Of a stretch of 64,000 bases of DNA, positions 8,970 to 16,664 are shown piece by piece. The position numbers were made by a program, and so were the translations under genes. The DNA comes from CAWDVH01 sp963805705 (GTDB taxonomy: Bacteria; Actinomycetota; Actinomycetes; Streptosporangiales; Streptosporangiaceae). Each line of letters begins with the position of its first letter. Position 1 is the stretch's first letter. The notes under the pieces are model-generated. The model ran no database searches, was not told the origin of the DNA, and worked only from the letters and a program-made list of their open reading frames with translations. The stretch covers positions 124,001 through 188,000 of the forward strand of contig CAWDVH010000005.1 of NCBI GenBank assembly GCA_963805705.1, in the 5' to 3' direction.

Positions 8970-9796
8970 GTCATTCTCCTCATCGGGCCGGCGTCCTGCC
9001 ATTGCGGGAGCACCGGGAACTCGCGATACGCGCGCCTGCGCCGCGACGTAGCGACGATGTGCAGCACGACCCCTACGACGAGCAGGATCATGCCCAGTGC
9101 TGCCAGTGCCCAGCCGGCCAGCCCGAACGGAATGCCTCCGATTTCCCGGCCGAAGGGGCTGGTGGTCGGGGATGGCTCCCCGCCGTTTTGGATGGCGTCG
9201 CTGATCGCTTTTATGAAGCTCAGGTCAGCAGCAGCGAAGATGCCGAAACCCACCACGAACATCAGGAAGCCCGTCCAGGCGAGCCATCGTGCCTTCGTTT
9301 TGGTCGCGGCGACTTCGCGAAGGAAGTTCTCCCGCTGCTGGTTGACGTACTGAACGTGGGAGATGTACTGGTCACGATCGACGTTGTTGATGACGTCCGC
9401 GCGCTGCTCGTCGATGTGATGCACGACGGTGGCCTCAGCCGGCCTGGCGGGCATGGCGCCTGTCTCGCCGATGACGCCGCCGTCGGATTCTAGCCGCGCC
9501 GCCACCGAGGCGAAGGTCAGCACGTCGCCGGCGTGCAGCTCACGGGCGGCGGTTGTGGCAACTCCGTTGACGAACGTGCCTGCGGAGGAGCCGAGATCTT
9601 CCACATACACCCGGTTCCCGCGCCGCCGCAACGCAGCGTGGGTCCGGCTGACGCCCGGGTCGTCGAATCGCACGTCACAGCTCTGCTCACGCCCCACGAC
9701 CAGGTCATCCCTATCCAGCGGGATTCTTCGGCCACGGTCTGAGCCAGGTCGCAGCACAACCAGGTGCGGCATGCTGCTGCTGTCTGGGCGCATCAT
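8966..9796 (-). CDS. FHA-domain membrane protein with INNVD-x-DQ motif
   Basis: A 276-residue protein. Residues ~10-105 form a forkhead-associated phosphothreonine-binding domain with all key positions (VVGREQSCDVRFDD, SRTHAALR, GSSAGTFVNG). Next comes a short segment, HHIDEQRADVINNVDRDQ, which repeats the N-terminus of the downstream partner. Then come two membrane segments (WTGFLMFVVGFGIFAAADL and LAALGMILLVVGVVLHIVA) and a basic tail. The double ATG at 9796/9793 follows a GGAGGAGGG site. FHA domains read Ser/Thr-kinase phosphorylation, so this pair may report kinase signals at the membrane. No kinase gene lies nearby. Confidence 0.85.
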   Translation of the reverse strand: MMRPDSSSMPHLVVLRPGSDRGRRIPLDRDDLVVGREQSCDVRFDDPGVSRTHAALRRRGNRVYVEDLGSSAGTFVNGVATTAARELHAGDVLTFASVAARLESDGGVIGETGAMPARPAEATVVHHIDEQRADVINNVDRDQYISHVQYVNQQRENFLREVAATKTKARWLAWTGFLMFVVGFGIFAAADLSFIKAISDAIQNGGEPSPTTSPFGREIGGIPFGLAGWALAALGMILLVVGVVLHIVATSRRRRAYREFPVLPQWQDAGPMRRMT

Positions 9797-9889
9797 CACG
9801 GCCCTCCTCCCGCTGCAGGCATCTAGCAACTGGTGAGACGGAGACATCCGGCACACGAGTTGCAGCGGCCCTCACTGAGGCAGAGCACC

Positions 9890-10017
9890 AGATACAGCAG
9901 CTGATACATCCGGCGGCCCGCAATCACCCCAGCACCGTGATCCTTCAGAGGCCAGCCATAACCGCGGGCGATAAAGACCCGCTGGGCGGCGTGGATGATT
10001 CGCAGCTTGCGGCGTCC
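9890..10017 (-). pseudogene. Possible TetR-type regulator relic
   Basis: In a minus-strand frame without a convincing start, about 30 residues resemble the first helix and HTH of a TetR regulator: LRIIHAAQRVFIARGYG, then a degenerate AGVIAGRRMYQLL. The rest of the protein and its ligand domain are missing. This is probably decayed DNA between the FHA gene and the methyltransferase gene; chance similarity is possible. Confidence 0.25.
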
Positions 10018-10034
10018 GGGCAGCGGATTAGGGC

Positions 10035-10592
10035 TTAGAAGACGAAGGGCACGAGCATCTTGGTCGAGCGCCTGTACATCGGGTAGGTGTCGGGGAACTG
10101 CTTGGCCAGGTAGCGCTCCTCGACGGTGGCGCTGTAAATGAAGTAGACCCCGGCCAGGGCTATGGCGATAAGCCATATCCAGCTCAGCGCCACCGCGGTG
10201 CCGACACCCGCGAGCAGGATGCCAGAGTAGATAGGGTGACGGACCAGGCGGTAGGGGCCGCTGGTCACCAGCTCCGGCTCGTCCTTTTGCGACATCGGGG
10301 TGCCCCAGTTCCGCCCAATGTGCAGGCGGGCCCAGATCGCGAACCCCAGCCCGACCCCGAAGAGGAAGAGCCCGAGGCCAGCGCGCCACGGATCCGAATT
10401 GAGGCCGCCGTGCCGGAAGGCTCCCAGCCGGAGCAGCAGAATCGCCAAGACGACGACCACGGCCCTGATACGCAGCTCGCGGGACCAAGGGACGCGGCCC
10501 CTTTTCATGGAGAAGGCCGCCACGAGCCAGTAGATCCAGAACGCGGCCCATCCGATAGCAAAGACGAGTTCGACCGCGTGCATGCGACTCAT
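10035..10592 (-). CDS. Isoprenylcysteine carboxylmethyltransferase-family membrane protein
   Basis: A 185-residue polytopic protein of the ICMT/PEMT superfamily. It has about five membrane segments and the C-terminal signature TSGPYRLVRHPIYSGILL, then EERYLAKQFPDTYPMYRR, which in ICMT binds S-adenosylmethionine. Bacterial members methylate small lipids or have unknown substrates; no prenylated protein is expected here. ATG choices at 10616, 10592 and 10583 are in frame; 10592 has a weak GAAAG upstream and is used here. Divergent from the SMP-30 gene at 10637. Confidence 0.8.
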   Translation of the reverse strand: MSRMHAVELVFAIGWAAFWIYWLVAAFSMKRGRVPWSRELRIRAVVVVLAILLLRLGAFRHGGLNSDPWRAGLGLFLFGVGLGFAIWARLHIGRNWGTPMSQKDEPELVTSGPYRLVRHPIYSGILLAGVGTAVALSWIWLIAIALAGVYFIYSATVEERYLAKQFPDTYPMYRRSTKMLVPFVF

Positions 10593-10636
10593 ACTTTCAT
10601 GAGTACCGTGCGGCATCGGCGAGAAGGAGACTCAAG

Positions 10637-11473
10637 GTGGGCGCAGCGGAAGTCCTGATGGAAGGAGTTGTGTTCGGCGAGTCACCGCGCTGGCACGACG
10701 GACGACTCTGGTTCTCTGACTGGGGCGCGAACCAGGTGATCGCGCTGGGCGCCGACGGCAGCCACGAGGTGGTAGTGACCGTCGCATCGTTCCCGATGTG
10801 CATCGATTTCCTCCCGGACGGGCGGCTGCTGGTCGTGGACTCTGCGCAGCGGCGGCTGCTACGCCGTGAGCCCGACGGGTCGCTGGTCACGCATGCAGAC
10901 CTGTCCGGGGTCTCGACCAAGCCGTGGAATGACATCGTGGTCGATGATCGAGGCAACGCTTACGTCAATACCATCGGCTTCGACTTCCCCGGCGGCGAGT
11001 TCGCGCCGGGCCTCGTCGTGCTCGCCACGCCGGACGGCAATGTCCGTCAGGTCGCCGACAACGTCGCGTTCCCGAACGGGATGGCGATCACTTCGGAAGG
11101 CGGGACGCTGATCGTCGCTGAGTCGTACGCCAGCCGGCTCACGGCCTACGAAATTGGCACGGACGGCGGCCTCGGCAGCCGGCGGGTGTGGGCGGAGACT
11201 CCCGGCGATCACCCAGATGGGATCTGCATCGATGCCGAGGGCGCTGTCTGGTACGCCGACGTGGGCAACCAGCACTGCGTGCGGGTGCGCGCGGGCGGCG
11301 AGGTGCTGGCCACGGTCCACCTGGACCGTGGCGCCTTCGCCTGCGCGCTCAGCCGGGGCCAGGACCCGCACCTGTTCGTCGTCGGCCAGAATTTCGGCGG
11401 ACCTGACTCGGCGCAGCCCAGCGGACGGGTCGTGGCGTTCCCGGCGCCCGCGCCGGGCGCCGGGAAGCCCTGA
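10637..11473 (+). CDS. SMP-30/gluconolactonase-family protein
   Basis: A 278-residue six-bladed beta-propeller of the SMP-30/LRE family. GTG start with an AAGGAG site 5-6 bases upstream. The metal-binding residues of the family are visible: Glu in FGESPRW, Asn in KPWNDIVVDD, Asn in FPNGMAI and Asp in HPDGICIDAEG. Such enzymes open sugar lactones or related esters. The gene is alone between a divergent methyltransferase and a glucanase gene, so the pathway cannot be named. Confidence 0.88.
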   Translation: MGAAEVLMEGVVFGESPRWHDGRLWFSDWGANQVIALGADGSHEVVVTVASFPMCIDFLPDGRLLVVDSAQRRLLRREPDGSLVTHADLSGVSTKPWNDIVVDDRGNAYVNTIGFDFPGGEFAPGLVVLATPDGNVRQVADNVAFPNGMAITSEGGTLIVAESYASRLTAYEIGTDGGLGSRRVWAETPGDHPDGICIDAEGAVWYADVGNQHCVRVRAGGEVLATVHLDRGAFACALSRGQDPHLFVVGQNFGGPDSAQPSGRVVAFPAPAPGAGKP

Positions 11474-11612
11474 CCAGCGGGTCCGGGCGACGGCTGTGGT
11501 CTGCCCGCCACATCCGGCACCAGCGAATATAACGATTTGATCTCCTGGTGGCGCGTCACGCGCGTACCGTGTGTCGCCAGGACCGGGGAAGCTGGAGCGC
11601 TTTGGAGGGCAG

Positions 11613-12659
11613 TTGGCTGCTCACAGGAAATACAGGAAGCTCGTTCCCCTGGCTGTCGTGGTGTGCGTGGTGGTGACCGCGGCACTGGGCGGGTATGCGC
11701 TGGGGGGTAGGCGCGGTACGGCCGCGGTGAACTTGGCCAGTTCGTCGGGCGCAGCCGGCCAGGGCGTGACCGTCTACGCCTGCCTGGCGTCGGGGAAGCT
11801 CACCCACGTGTCGGTGGGCGCCGCTCCGAGATGCCGGGGTAAGTCGGTCCCGGTCCAGTGGACTGCGCAGTCCGGCCCGCGCTCATCGCCGAGCCCGGCG
11901 CCCAGTGCGTCCTCGTCCTCCAGCCCGTCGCCGAGTTCACCGCCAAGCCCAGTCCCGACGACGTCGCCGAGCCCGTCGCCGACGCAGACCAGCACCAGCG
12001 CGGCCCCGTGGGCCTGGTGCTCATCGGCCGCGTTTGGCGAACGGGATACCCCGGATGGCCGGTTCGACCTGTACAACAACGAGTGGAACACCTCCGACAA
12101 TCCGGGGCCGCAGACGATCTGCGGGAACTCCGCGTCTGACTGGCAGGTGACCTCCACCCAGCGGGCCGGGAATACCGCAGTACTGACGTACCCGAGCGTG
12201 CAGCTGAACTACAACGGGAGCAACGGGTACCCGCTGAGCAGGTTCACCAGCATGACCAGCTCGTACGCCGAGGCCATGCACGCGGTCAGCGGCACCGACG
12301 CTGAGGCGGCCTACGACATCTGGGTTAACGGCCTGAACAAGGAGGTCATGATCTGGGTGGACAACCACGGCCAGTCTCCGGCTGGGTCCAAGGTGGCCAC
12401 CACGACGTTCAGCGGCGCGACCTGGGATCTGTACGAGACCAGCGACCGGTCGTACATGGCGTTCGTCCGGCAGGGAAACGCCTCCTCCGGCACCGTCGAC
12501 CTGCACGCCGCCCTGACGTACCTGGAGGGCCGCGGGGACCTGAAGGCCAGCGACGTCCTGTGGCAGGTGAATTTCGGCTGGGAGATCTGCTCGACCGGCG
12601 GGGCGCCGGAGACCTTCACCGCCAGCAATTACTCGCTGGCTTCCACTCCCAGCTCCTAG
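11613..12659 (+). CDS. Secreted glycoside hydrolase family 12 endoglucanase
   Basis: A 348-residue exported enzyme. The TTG at 11613 is chosen because GGAGGG precedes it by four bases; it gives a basic start (AAHRKYRKL) and one hydrophobic signal/anchor helix. GTG 11571 is an in-frame alternative. About 60 Ser/Pro/Thr residues form a linker. The catalytic domain (from about WCSSAAFGE) has the GH12 hallmarks: the nucleophile in NKEVMIWVDNHG, the acid/base Glu in GWEICSTGG, plus NSASDWQVTS and AAYDIW. GH12 enzymes cut beta-1,4-glucan or xyloglucan internally. Cysteines before the linker (YACLASGK, PRCRGK) suggest a small extra domain. A strong hairpin terminator follows. Confidence 0.9.
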   Translation: MAAHRKYRKLVPLAVVVCVVVTAALGGYALGGRRGTAAVNLASSSGAAGQGVTVYACLASGKLTHVSVGAAPRCRGKSVPVQWTAQSGPRSSPSPAPSASSSSSPSPSSPPSPVPTTSPSPSPTQTSTSAAPWAWCSSAAFGERDTPDGRFDLYNNEWNTSDNPGPQTICGNSASDWQVTSTQRAGNTAVLTYPSVQLNYNGSNGYPLSRFTSMTSSYAEAMHAVSGTDAEAAYDIWVNGLNKEVMIWVDNHGQSPAGSKVATTTFSGATWDLYETSDRSYMAFVRQGNASSGTVDLHAALTYLEGRGDLKASDVLWQVNFGWEICSTGGAPETFTASNYSLASTPSS

Positions 12660-12739
12660 CAAGCCCGCGGATCCGGAAAGACCAGCCGGGCCGCGCGGCC
12701 GTTGCCGGTTAACCGCGAGGGCAGTGCCCGCACGACGAC

Positions 12740-12771
12740 CCGGGGAGGCCAGTTAGCTCTGGCCTCCCCGG
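12740..12771 (+). terminator. Perfect 13-bp stem-loop terminator after the GH12 gene
   Basis: Left arm 12740-12752 (CCGGGGAGGCCAG) pairs perfectly with 12759-12771, with a six-base loop TTAGCT. It starts about 80 bases after the glucanase stop. There is no U-tract, which is common for actinobacterial terminators. A perfect 13-bp stem in intergenic DNA is very unlikely to be chance. Confidence 0.8.
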
Positions 12772-13057
12772 CTGCGGACGGAGCGGGGCGAATGGCTCGG
12801 ACGGAGGCGCGCCTCGTTGCGGGGCGCGGCGATCTCCATCTTGTCTCCACTGCCCTTGCACGTTCAGTACACCGCCGTGGCCTCGGCTGGGGGCATGAAG
12901 CCGGAAGGGACGTGGAGGCACCGGCCTCGACGCTATTCCGCCGGATCGAGGATCTACGGTCAGCTGGCCACCCGCATGGCGGTCGCCGGCGGGATGCAGG
13001 GATGAGGACTCCGCTGCCGACCGGGATTTCCGGACGCGACGGACGACCAGGCAGGGG

Positions 13058-13156
13058 ATCGGCGACCGCGCCCAGGTCGAACGGCTCGGCCCGCTCGATT
13101 TGAAGGGCAAGCGCGAGCCGGTCGAAGCCTTCGAGCTCGTATCACTGCCGTGGTGA
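13058..13156 (+). pseudogene. C-terminal relic of a class III adenylate/guanylate cyclase-domain protein
   Basis: A frame ending at TGA 13154-13156 reads RAQVERLGPLDLKGKREP and then VEAFEL. This is the conserved tail that follows the catalytic domain in actinobacterial class III cyclases and cyclase-ATPase regulators (V-E-x-L-G-P-L-x-L-K-G-K-x-E-P-V). Upstream codons in the frame show no cyclase similarity and there is no plausible start, so only about 30 codons remain. Confidence 0.5.
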
Positions 13157-13253
13157 ACCCAGGTCCATCAAGTCATGATCGTTGCCGTGGCCTAGCGGCC
13201 GAGAAGCCCAGCAAGCAGCAGGTGTGCCCGCCCGCCAGGTCTCAGCTGGCGAG

Positions 13254-13739
13254 TCAGGCCGCTCGCGGTCGCGTTGTGCCTGTGGGCGGCATGCTGGTGA
13301 GCACCTCGGTCACGTAGGCGTCGATCGTCTGCTGGCCGGTCGCGGCGGCAATCGATACCCGGTGATGGCCGTCGCTCACGAAATGCAGGCCGCCGACGCG
13401 GTACACCTCGATCGGCGGGACCGCCACACCGCGTCGCTCGGCCAGCGCCAGCTGCTCCCAGCGGGACCGCACCCGGTTGGAGGTGGGCCGGAAGTGCCGG
13501 TCGAAGTCGAGCCGCGAGCCGGCCGTGCCGACGATCGTGTCCAGGCGTATCGTCTGCAGGCCCAGGTGCCGCTCGCCGCGCATGCCGAGCGCGCCGACGA
13601 TCTCATCAAGTTGCAGGAGGCGGCCGCTGTCAGGGGGCTGGCGGCGCAGGCGGTACGTCAGCGCGGCCAGGACCTGGTGCCGCCTGGCCCGCAGGAACTC
13701 GTTGTCGACGTCTGCGCGGGGGAATCCGGTATCTAGCAT
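13254..13739 (-). CDS. ParB-like nuclease-fold protein
   Basis: A 161-residue protein with ATG and a GAAGG site upstream. The C-terminal half has the ParB/sulfiredoxin-like motif: VPPIEVYRVGGLHFVSDG, then HHRVSIAAATG, in which D-G-H-H-R-V is the diagnostic string. Residues before it (TIVGTAGSRLDFDRHFRPTS) form the strand that normally carries the target sequence. Homologs of this size are often annotated as chromosome-partitioning protein, but it lacks the HTH and dimerisation parts of true ParB and is far from any parA. It is more likely a stand-alone nucleotide-binding/nuclease-like protein. Confidence 0.75.
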   Translation of the reverse strand: MLDTGFPRADVDNEFLRARRHQVLAALTYRLRRQPPDSGRLLQLDEIVGALGMRGERHLGLQTIRLDTIVGTAGSRLDFDRHFRPTSNRVRSRWEQLALAERRGVAVPPIEVYRVGGLHFVSDGHHRVSIAAATGQQTIDAYVTEVLTSMPPTGTTRPRAA

Positions 13740-13781
13740 CGGGCTGCCTTCGTTTGTGCGGCTTGGAGTGGGGTCAGCTGC

Positions 13782-13965
13782 TCAGCGCTGTCCTGGGCTG
13801 CTGGCCATGACGGCGACAGTCACCAGGACCGCGGCGAAGCCGAGCAGTGCGATCTGGGCGCTGACGAACTGGGTGGCCAGGGCGAGGCCGGCCCGGGGTC
13901 GAGCCTGAGCGGCGCGTCCCGGCGGCCGGGCGAGCAGACGGTGCCAGGTCAGTCAGTGTTGTCAT
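13782..13965 (-). pseudogene. Small membrane protein gene broken by a 4-bp tandem duplication
   Basis: An ATG at 13965 has an excellent AAGGAGG site, but its frame reads Arg/Pro-rich nonsense to 13774. Removing one copy of the tandem GTCA GTCA at 13948-13955 gives a clean 59-residue protein starting MTTLTWHRLLARPPG, with a single membrane helix (AQIALLGFAAVLVTVAVMA) and a short tail ending at TGA 13782. The ribosome site and membrane helix support the corrected frame as the ancestral gene. It is divergent from the LysR gene, whose binding site lies in the shared promoter, so it is a likely LysR target. Confidence 0.55.
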
Positions 13966-14043
13966 CTCAGCCTCCTTCGAGCTGAGACAACGCGGTCGGC
14001 CGTCCTAGTATTCATCTCTGATAACGACTTCTGCTGCTAATGG

Positions 14044-14062
14044 TTATCTCTGTAAGAGATAA
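14044..14062. promoter_or_regulatory. Candidate LysR operator
   Basis: A perfect 8-bp inverted repeat (TTATCTCT, 3-base spacer, AGAGATAA) ends seven bases before the LysR GTG. A partial copy (ATCTCTGATAA) lies upstream at about 14014-14024. AT-rich symmetric DNA in a 70% GC genome, between a LysR gene and its divergent neighbour, is typical of an autoregulatory LysR box. Confidence 0.6.
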
Positions 14063-14069
14063 TAGGCAG

Positions 14070-14960
14070 GTGGAGCTCCGGCATCTCGAGTACTTCGTCG
14101 CCGTCGCCGAGGAACTCTCGTTCACCCGCGCGTCCCGGCGGCTCCACGTAGTGCAGTCCGGGGTATCCAGCGCGATCCAGAGCCTGGAGCGCGACCTCGG
14201 CACGCCGCTCTTCGAGCGGGACCGGCACCGGGTGGCCATGACCGACGCGGGCCAGGCGCTGCTCCCCGAGGCCCGGGCGACGCTCGCTGCCGCCCAGGCC
14301 GCCCGCGACGTGGTCGGCCAGGCACGCGGCGGGCTGCGCGGCACCGTGACCGTCGGGACAATGCAGTCCACCGGCGCCCTTGACCTGCCCGGGCGGCTCG
14401 GGCGGTTCCACGCCACCCACCCGGCGGTCCAGGTGAGGCTGAGGCAGGCGGCCGCGGGATCTGCCGGTCTGGCCCGTGATGTGCTCTCCGGCGCGCTGGA
14501 TCTCGCCGTCATCTCGCTGACCGGCCCGCCGCCCGCCGGGCTGACCGCCTGGCCGGTCACCGAGGAGCCGCTGCTCGTGGTCTGCCCGACCGGCCATCCC
14601 CTCGCGTCGGTGCATCCGCTGACCCTGGAGCGCCTCGCCGAGGAGCCGTTCATCGACTTCCCTCCCGGCTGGGGTAACCGCGCTGTGGTGGACCGCGCCT
14701 TCGCCGCAGCCGGCCGCGAACGGCAGGTCCCGTTCGAGGTCGTCGGCTTCGGCGCCGCAGCAGACCTGGTGCGCAACGGCCTCGGGATCGCATTCCTGCC
14801 GGCCTCGGAGGCGGCGCGGACCAGTGACCTGGCCGCCGTCGAGCTCGGCGAGCCCGCGCTGATCTGGCGGGTCTCGGTCGCGGCCCCGGCGCACCGCCGC
14901 ATGCCGGCCGCGGCGCGGGCGTTCCTCGACGAGGTGCTCAGTGACGCGCCTCGGCGCTGA
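14070..14960 (+). CDS. LysR-family transcriptional regulator
   Basis: A 296-residue regulator. GTG 14070 gives the canonical LysR N-terminus (ELRHLEYFVAVAEELSFTRA), with the HTH recognition region VVQSGVSSAIQSLERDLG and then LFERDRHRVAMTDAG. An ATG at 14040 is in frame but inside the operator region. The C-terminal two-lobed effector domain begins near RGTVTVGTMQST and includes DLAVISLTG and GFGAAADLVRNGLGIAFLP. It most likely regulates itself and the divergent small membrane gene. The effector is unknown. Confidence 0.9.
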   Translation: MELRHLEYFVAVAEELSFTRASRRLHVVQSGVSSAIQSLERDLGTPLFERDRHRVAMTDAGQALLPEARATLAAAQAARDVVGQARGGLRGTVTVGTMQSTGALDLPGRLGRFHATHPAVQVRLRQAAAGSAGLARDVLSGALDLAVISLTGPPPAGLTAWPVTEEPLLVVCPTGHPLASVHPLTLERLAEEPFIDFPPGWGNRAVVDRAFAAAGRERQVPFEVVGFGAAADLVRNGLGIAFLPASEAARTSDLAAVELGEPALIWRVSVAAPAHRRMPAAARAFLDEVLSDAPRR

Positions 14961-15006
14961 ACGGAGAATCGCGATCTTGGCTCCGCACCCCGCGCTGGCG
15001 GCAGTG

Positions 15007-16407
15007 CTATGAGGTGCGTACGACGGCGATGCCAGCGAGAGTCGGTATGATCACGTCCGCGCCGTACAGCGCGGGTGTCGCGAACCGGTTGGCGACACCG
15101 ACGTCGACCTGGTCGAGGCTCTTTCCGGTGGACGGATCGAGCGCGTGCAGCACGCCGGCGCTCGTGTCGAGGACCCAGATGCGTCCGCCACCGATGACCG
15201 GCGATCCGGTGATCGAGCCGGATGTGTGCCACAACACGTGCAGCTGGCCAGCGCCGTCGACTCGGACCGCGCGGACGCCGTCCGTGCAGGGCAGGTAGAC
15301 GACGTCGCCGTCGACCGCCGCCCCGCCAAATGACGGGCAGATGTTCTGCACGTCGACCTGACCGCCAATGCCGCCCATGTCACCTTGCTTCAGGACGTAC
15401 ACCGGGCCGGATTTGCCGCCGAGCACCGCCCACTTCGTGCCGATCAGAGCCACCCCCTGCGAACCGAGGCCGACATCGCCCTGATTGTTCGCCGCCCAGT
15501 CGGTCGGCGCGAACGAGTCGACCACCTTCGCGTTCGCGTCCAGTTCGAGCACGGAGTTTGTGTGGTCGTACGCGTCGCCGGGGAACGCGGCGCCGTTTGC
15601 GGACACGACCAGCAGGTGCCCGGCGGCGTTAACGGTGGGACCGTTCGGATTCCAGATGCCGCCGCCCCGCCTGGTCGGCGGGCTGTAGTAGATGACATCG
15701 TTGCCGCCGTCGAGGGGTACGCCCACGACCCGGCCCTTGTAGTCGCCGCAGTCGCCGGCCTGCGCACCGTAGGACACCCAGACCCGGTTGCTCGCGATCG
15801 CGAGCGCGCCGCGCTGCTGCATGTCCCTGGCGCTCACACCGGGCAGGTCGACGTTCTTGCTCCACGCCACGCGACCGGATGCGGCATCCAAGGCATACAG
15901 CTCATGGCGCACCGATCCGCCGTGTTCGGCGACGAGGAAGACGTGGTCCGTCGCGGCGTCGTAGACCGGCGTGCCGGTGATGCCGAGCGGATTGATGTCG
16001 CCGCACTGCCGCTCCTCCGCGGGCGACGGTGATCCGAGCCTGCGTTTCCACACCTGCCGGTACGACTGATCGAACGCGTACACGGTGTCCTGTTCGGTCA
16101 CGACGATTGTCAGCCCTCGGGCGACGATCGGAGAGGCGAGGACCTCGCCGTCCAGCTTGAGCGACTGGATGCGCCTTGGCGTCCCGCTCGCCGGCGGCAT
16201 TGTCGTCGACACGCCCGCCCGGCTCATCGTCCCGTGGTAGGTCGGCCAGTCGGCGGCGCCAGGCGCCGCGCGCGAGGATGCGGGCGCCGACGCGGACTCT
16301 GGTGCCGTCGCGGTCGGCGATGCCGGGCCGGCGCCGGTGCATGCGGACACGGCCAGGATCACGATCGTGGCCGCGGCCGTGGCCAGTGCCGCATGTCGTG
16401 AGCGCAT
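15007..16407 (-). CDS. PQQ-type beta-propeller lipoprotein
   Basis: A 466-residue exported protein. The N-terminus (MRSRHAALATAAATIVILAV, then SAC) is a signal peptide with a lipobox, so it should be membrane-anchored outside the cell. After a Ser/Ala/Pro linker come repeated blades of the PQQ-dehydrogenase-like or BamB-like kind: DTVYAFDQSYRQVWKRR, HELYALDAASGRVAWSKN, VGVPLDGGNDVIYYS and GVLHALDPSTGKSLDQV. No PQQ enzyme catalytic residues are evident, so it is more likely a binding or scaffold propeller than a dehydrogenase. It converges with LysR and has no partner on its own strand. Confidence 0.82.
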   Translation of the reverse strand: MRSRHAALATAAATIVILAVSACTGAGPASPTATAPESASAPASSRAAPGAADWPTYHGTMSRAGVSTTMPPASGTPRRIQSLKLDGEVLASPIVARGLTIVVTEQDTVYAFDQSYRQVWKRRLGSPSPAEERQCGDINPLGITGTPVYDAATDHVFLVAEHGGSVRHELYALDAASGRVAWSKNVDLPGVSARDMQQRGALAIASNRVWVSYGAQAGDCGDYKGRVVGVPLDGGNDVIYYSPPTRRGGGIWNPNGPTVNAAGHLLVVSANGAAFPGDAYDHTNSVLELDANAKVVDSFAPTDWAANNQGDVGLGSQGVALIGTKWAVLGGKSGPVYVLKQGDMGGIGGQVDVQNICPSFGGAAVDGDVVYLPCTDGVRAVRVDGAGQLHVLWHTSGSITGSPVIGGGRIWVLDTSAGVLHALDPSTGKSLDQVDVGVANRFATPALYGADVIIPTLAGIAVVRTS

Positions 16408-16664
16408 ATCCGCCAGTGTGCCATCGGGGTGCCGTGCGTGACGTCGCTCGCTAGTCAGTCGACCGTGCGGTGCCCTCGTTTCATCTCAGGATCCGCGCTT
16501 CTCGCCTCGGTTTTCCAGGGGATTAGGTGCCTGGCAGTTTCTCCACCTGGCCACCACATGGACCGCACGGTGCCTGCACTCGTGACCGCTGTTGTAGGCA
16601 TGCCAGCCCGCTGCACGGCTCAACTGGTCACTGCCTAGGCCGGGCTGGGCCAGTGGAGCGAGCC

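Larger units (their letters stand above)
12660..13253. other. Gene-poor region with terminator and decayed coding DNA
   Basis: About 590 bases without an intact gene. They hold the glucanase terminator (12740-12771) and, near the right end, a short class III cyclase C-terminal relic (13058-13156). The rest has long open frames on both strands typical of high-GC DNA, with nothing recognisable. Confidence 0.5.

Noticed and set aside
14012..15232. Long minus-strand frame opposite LysR
   Set aside because: The LysR motifs are unmistakable on the plus strand; the opposite frame is Arg/Ser-rich without domain features.
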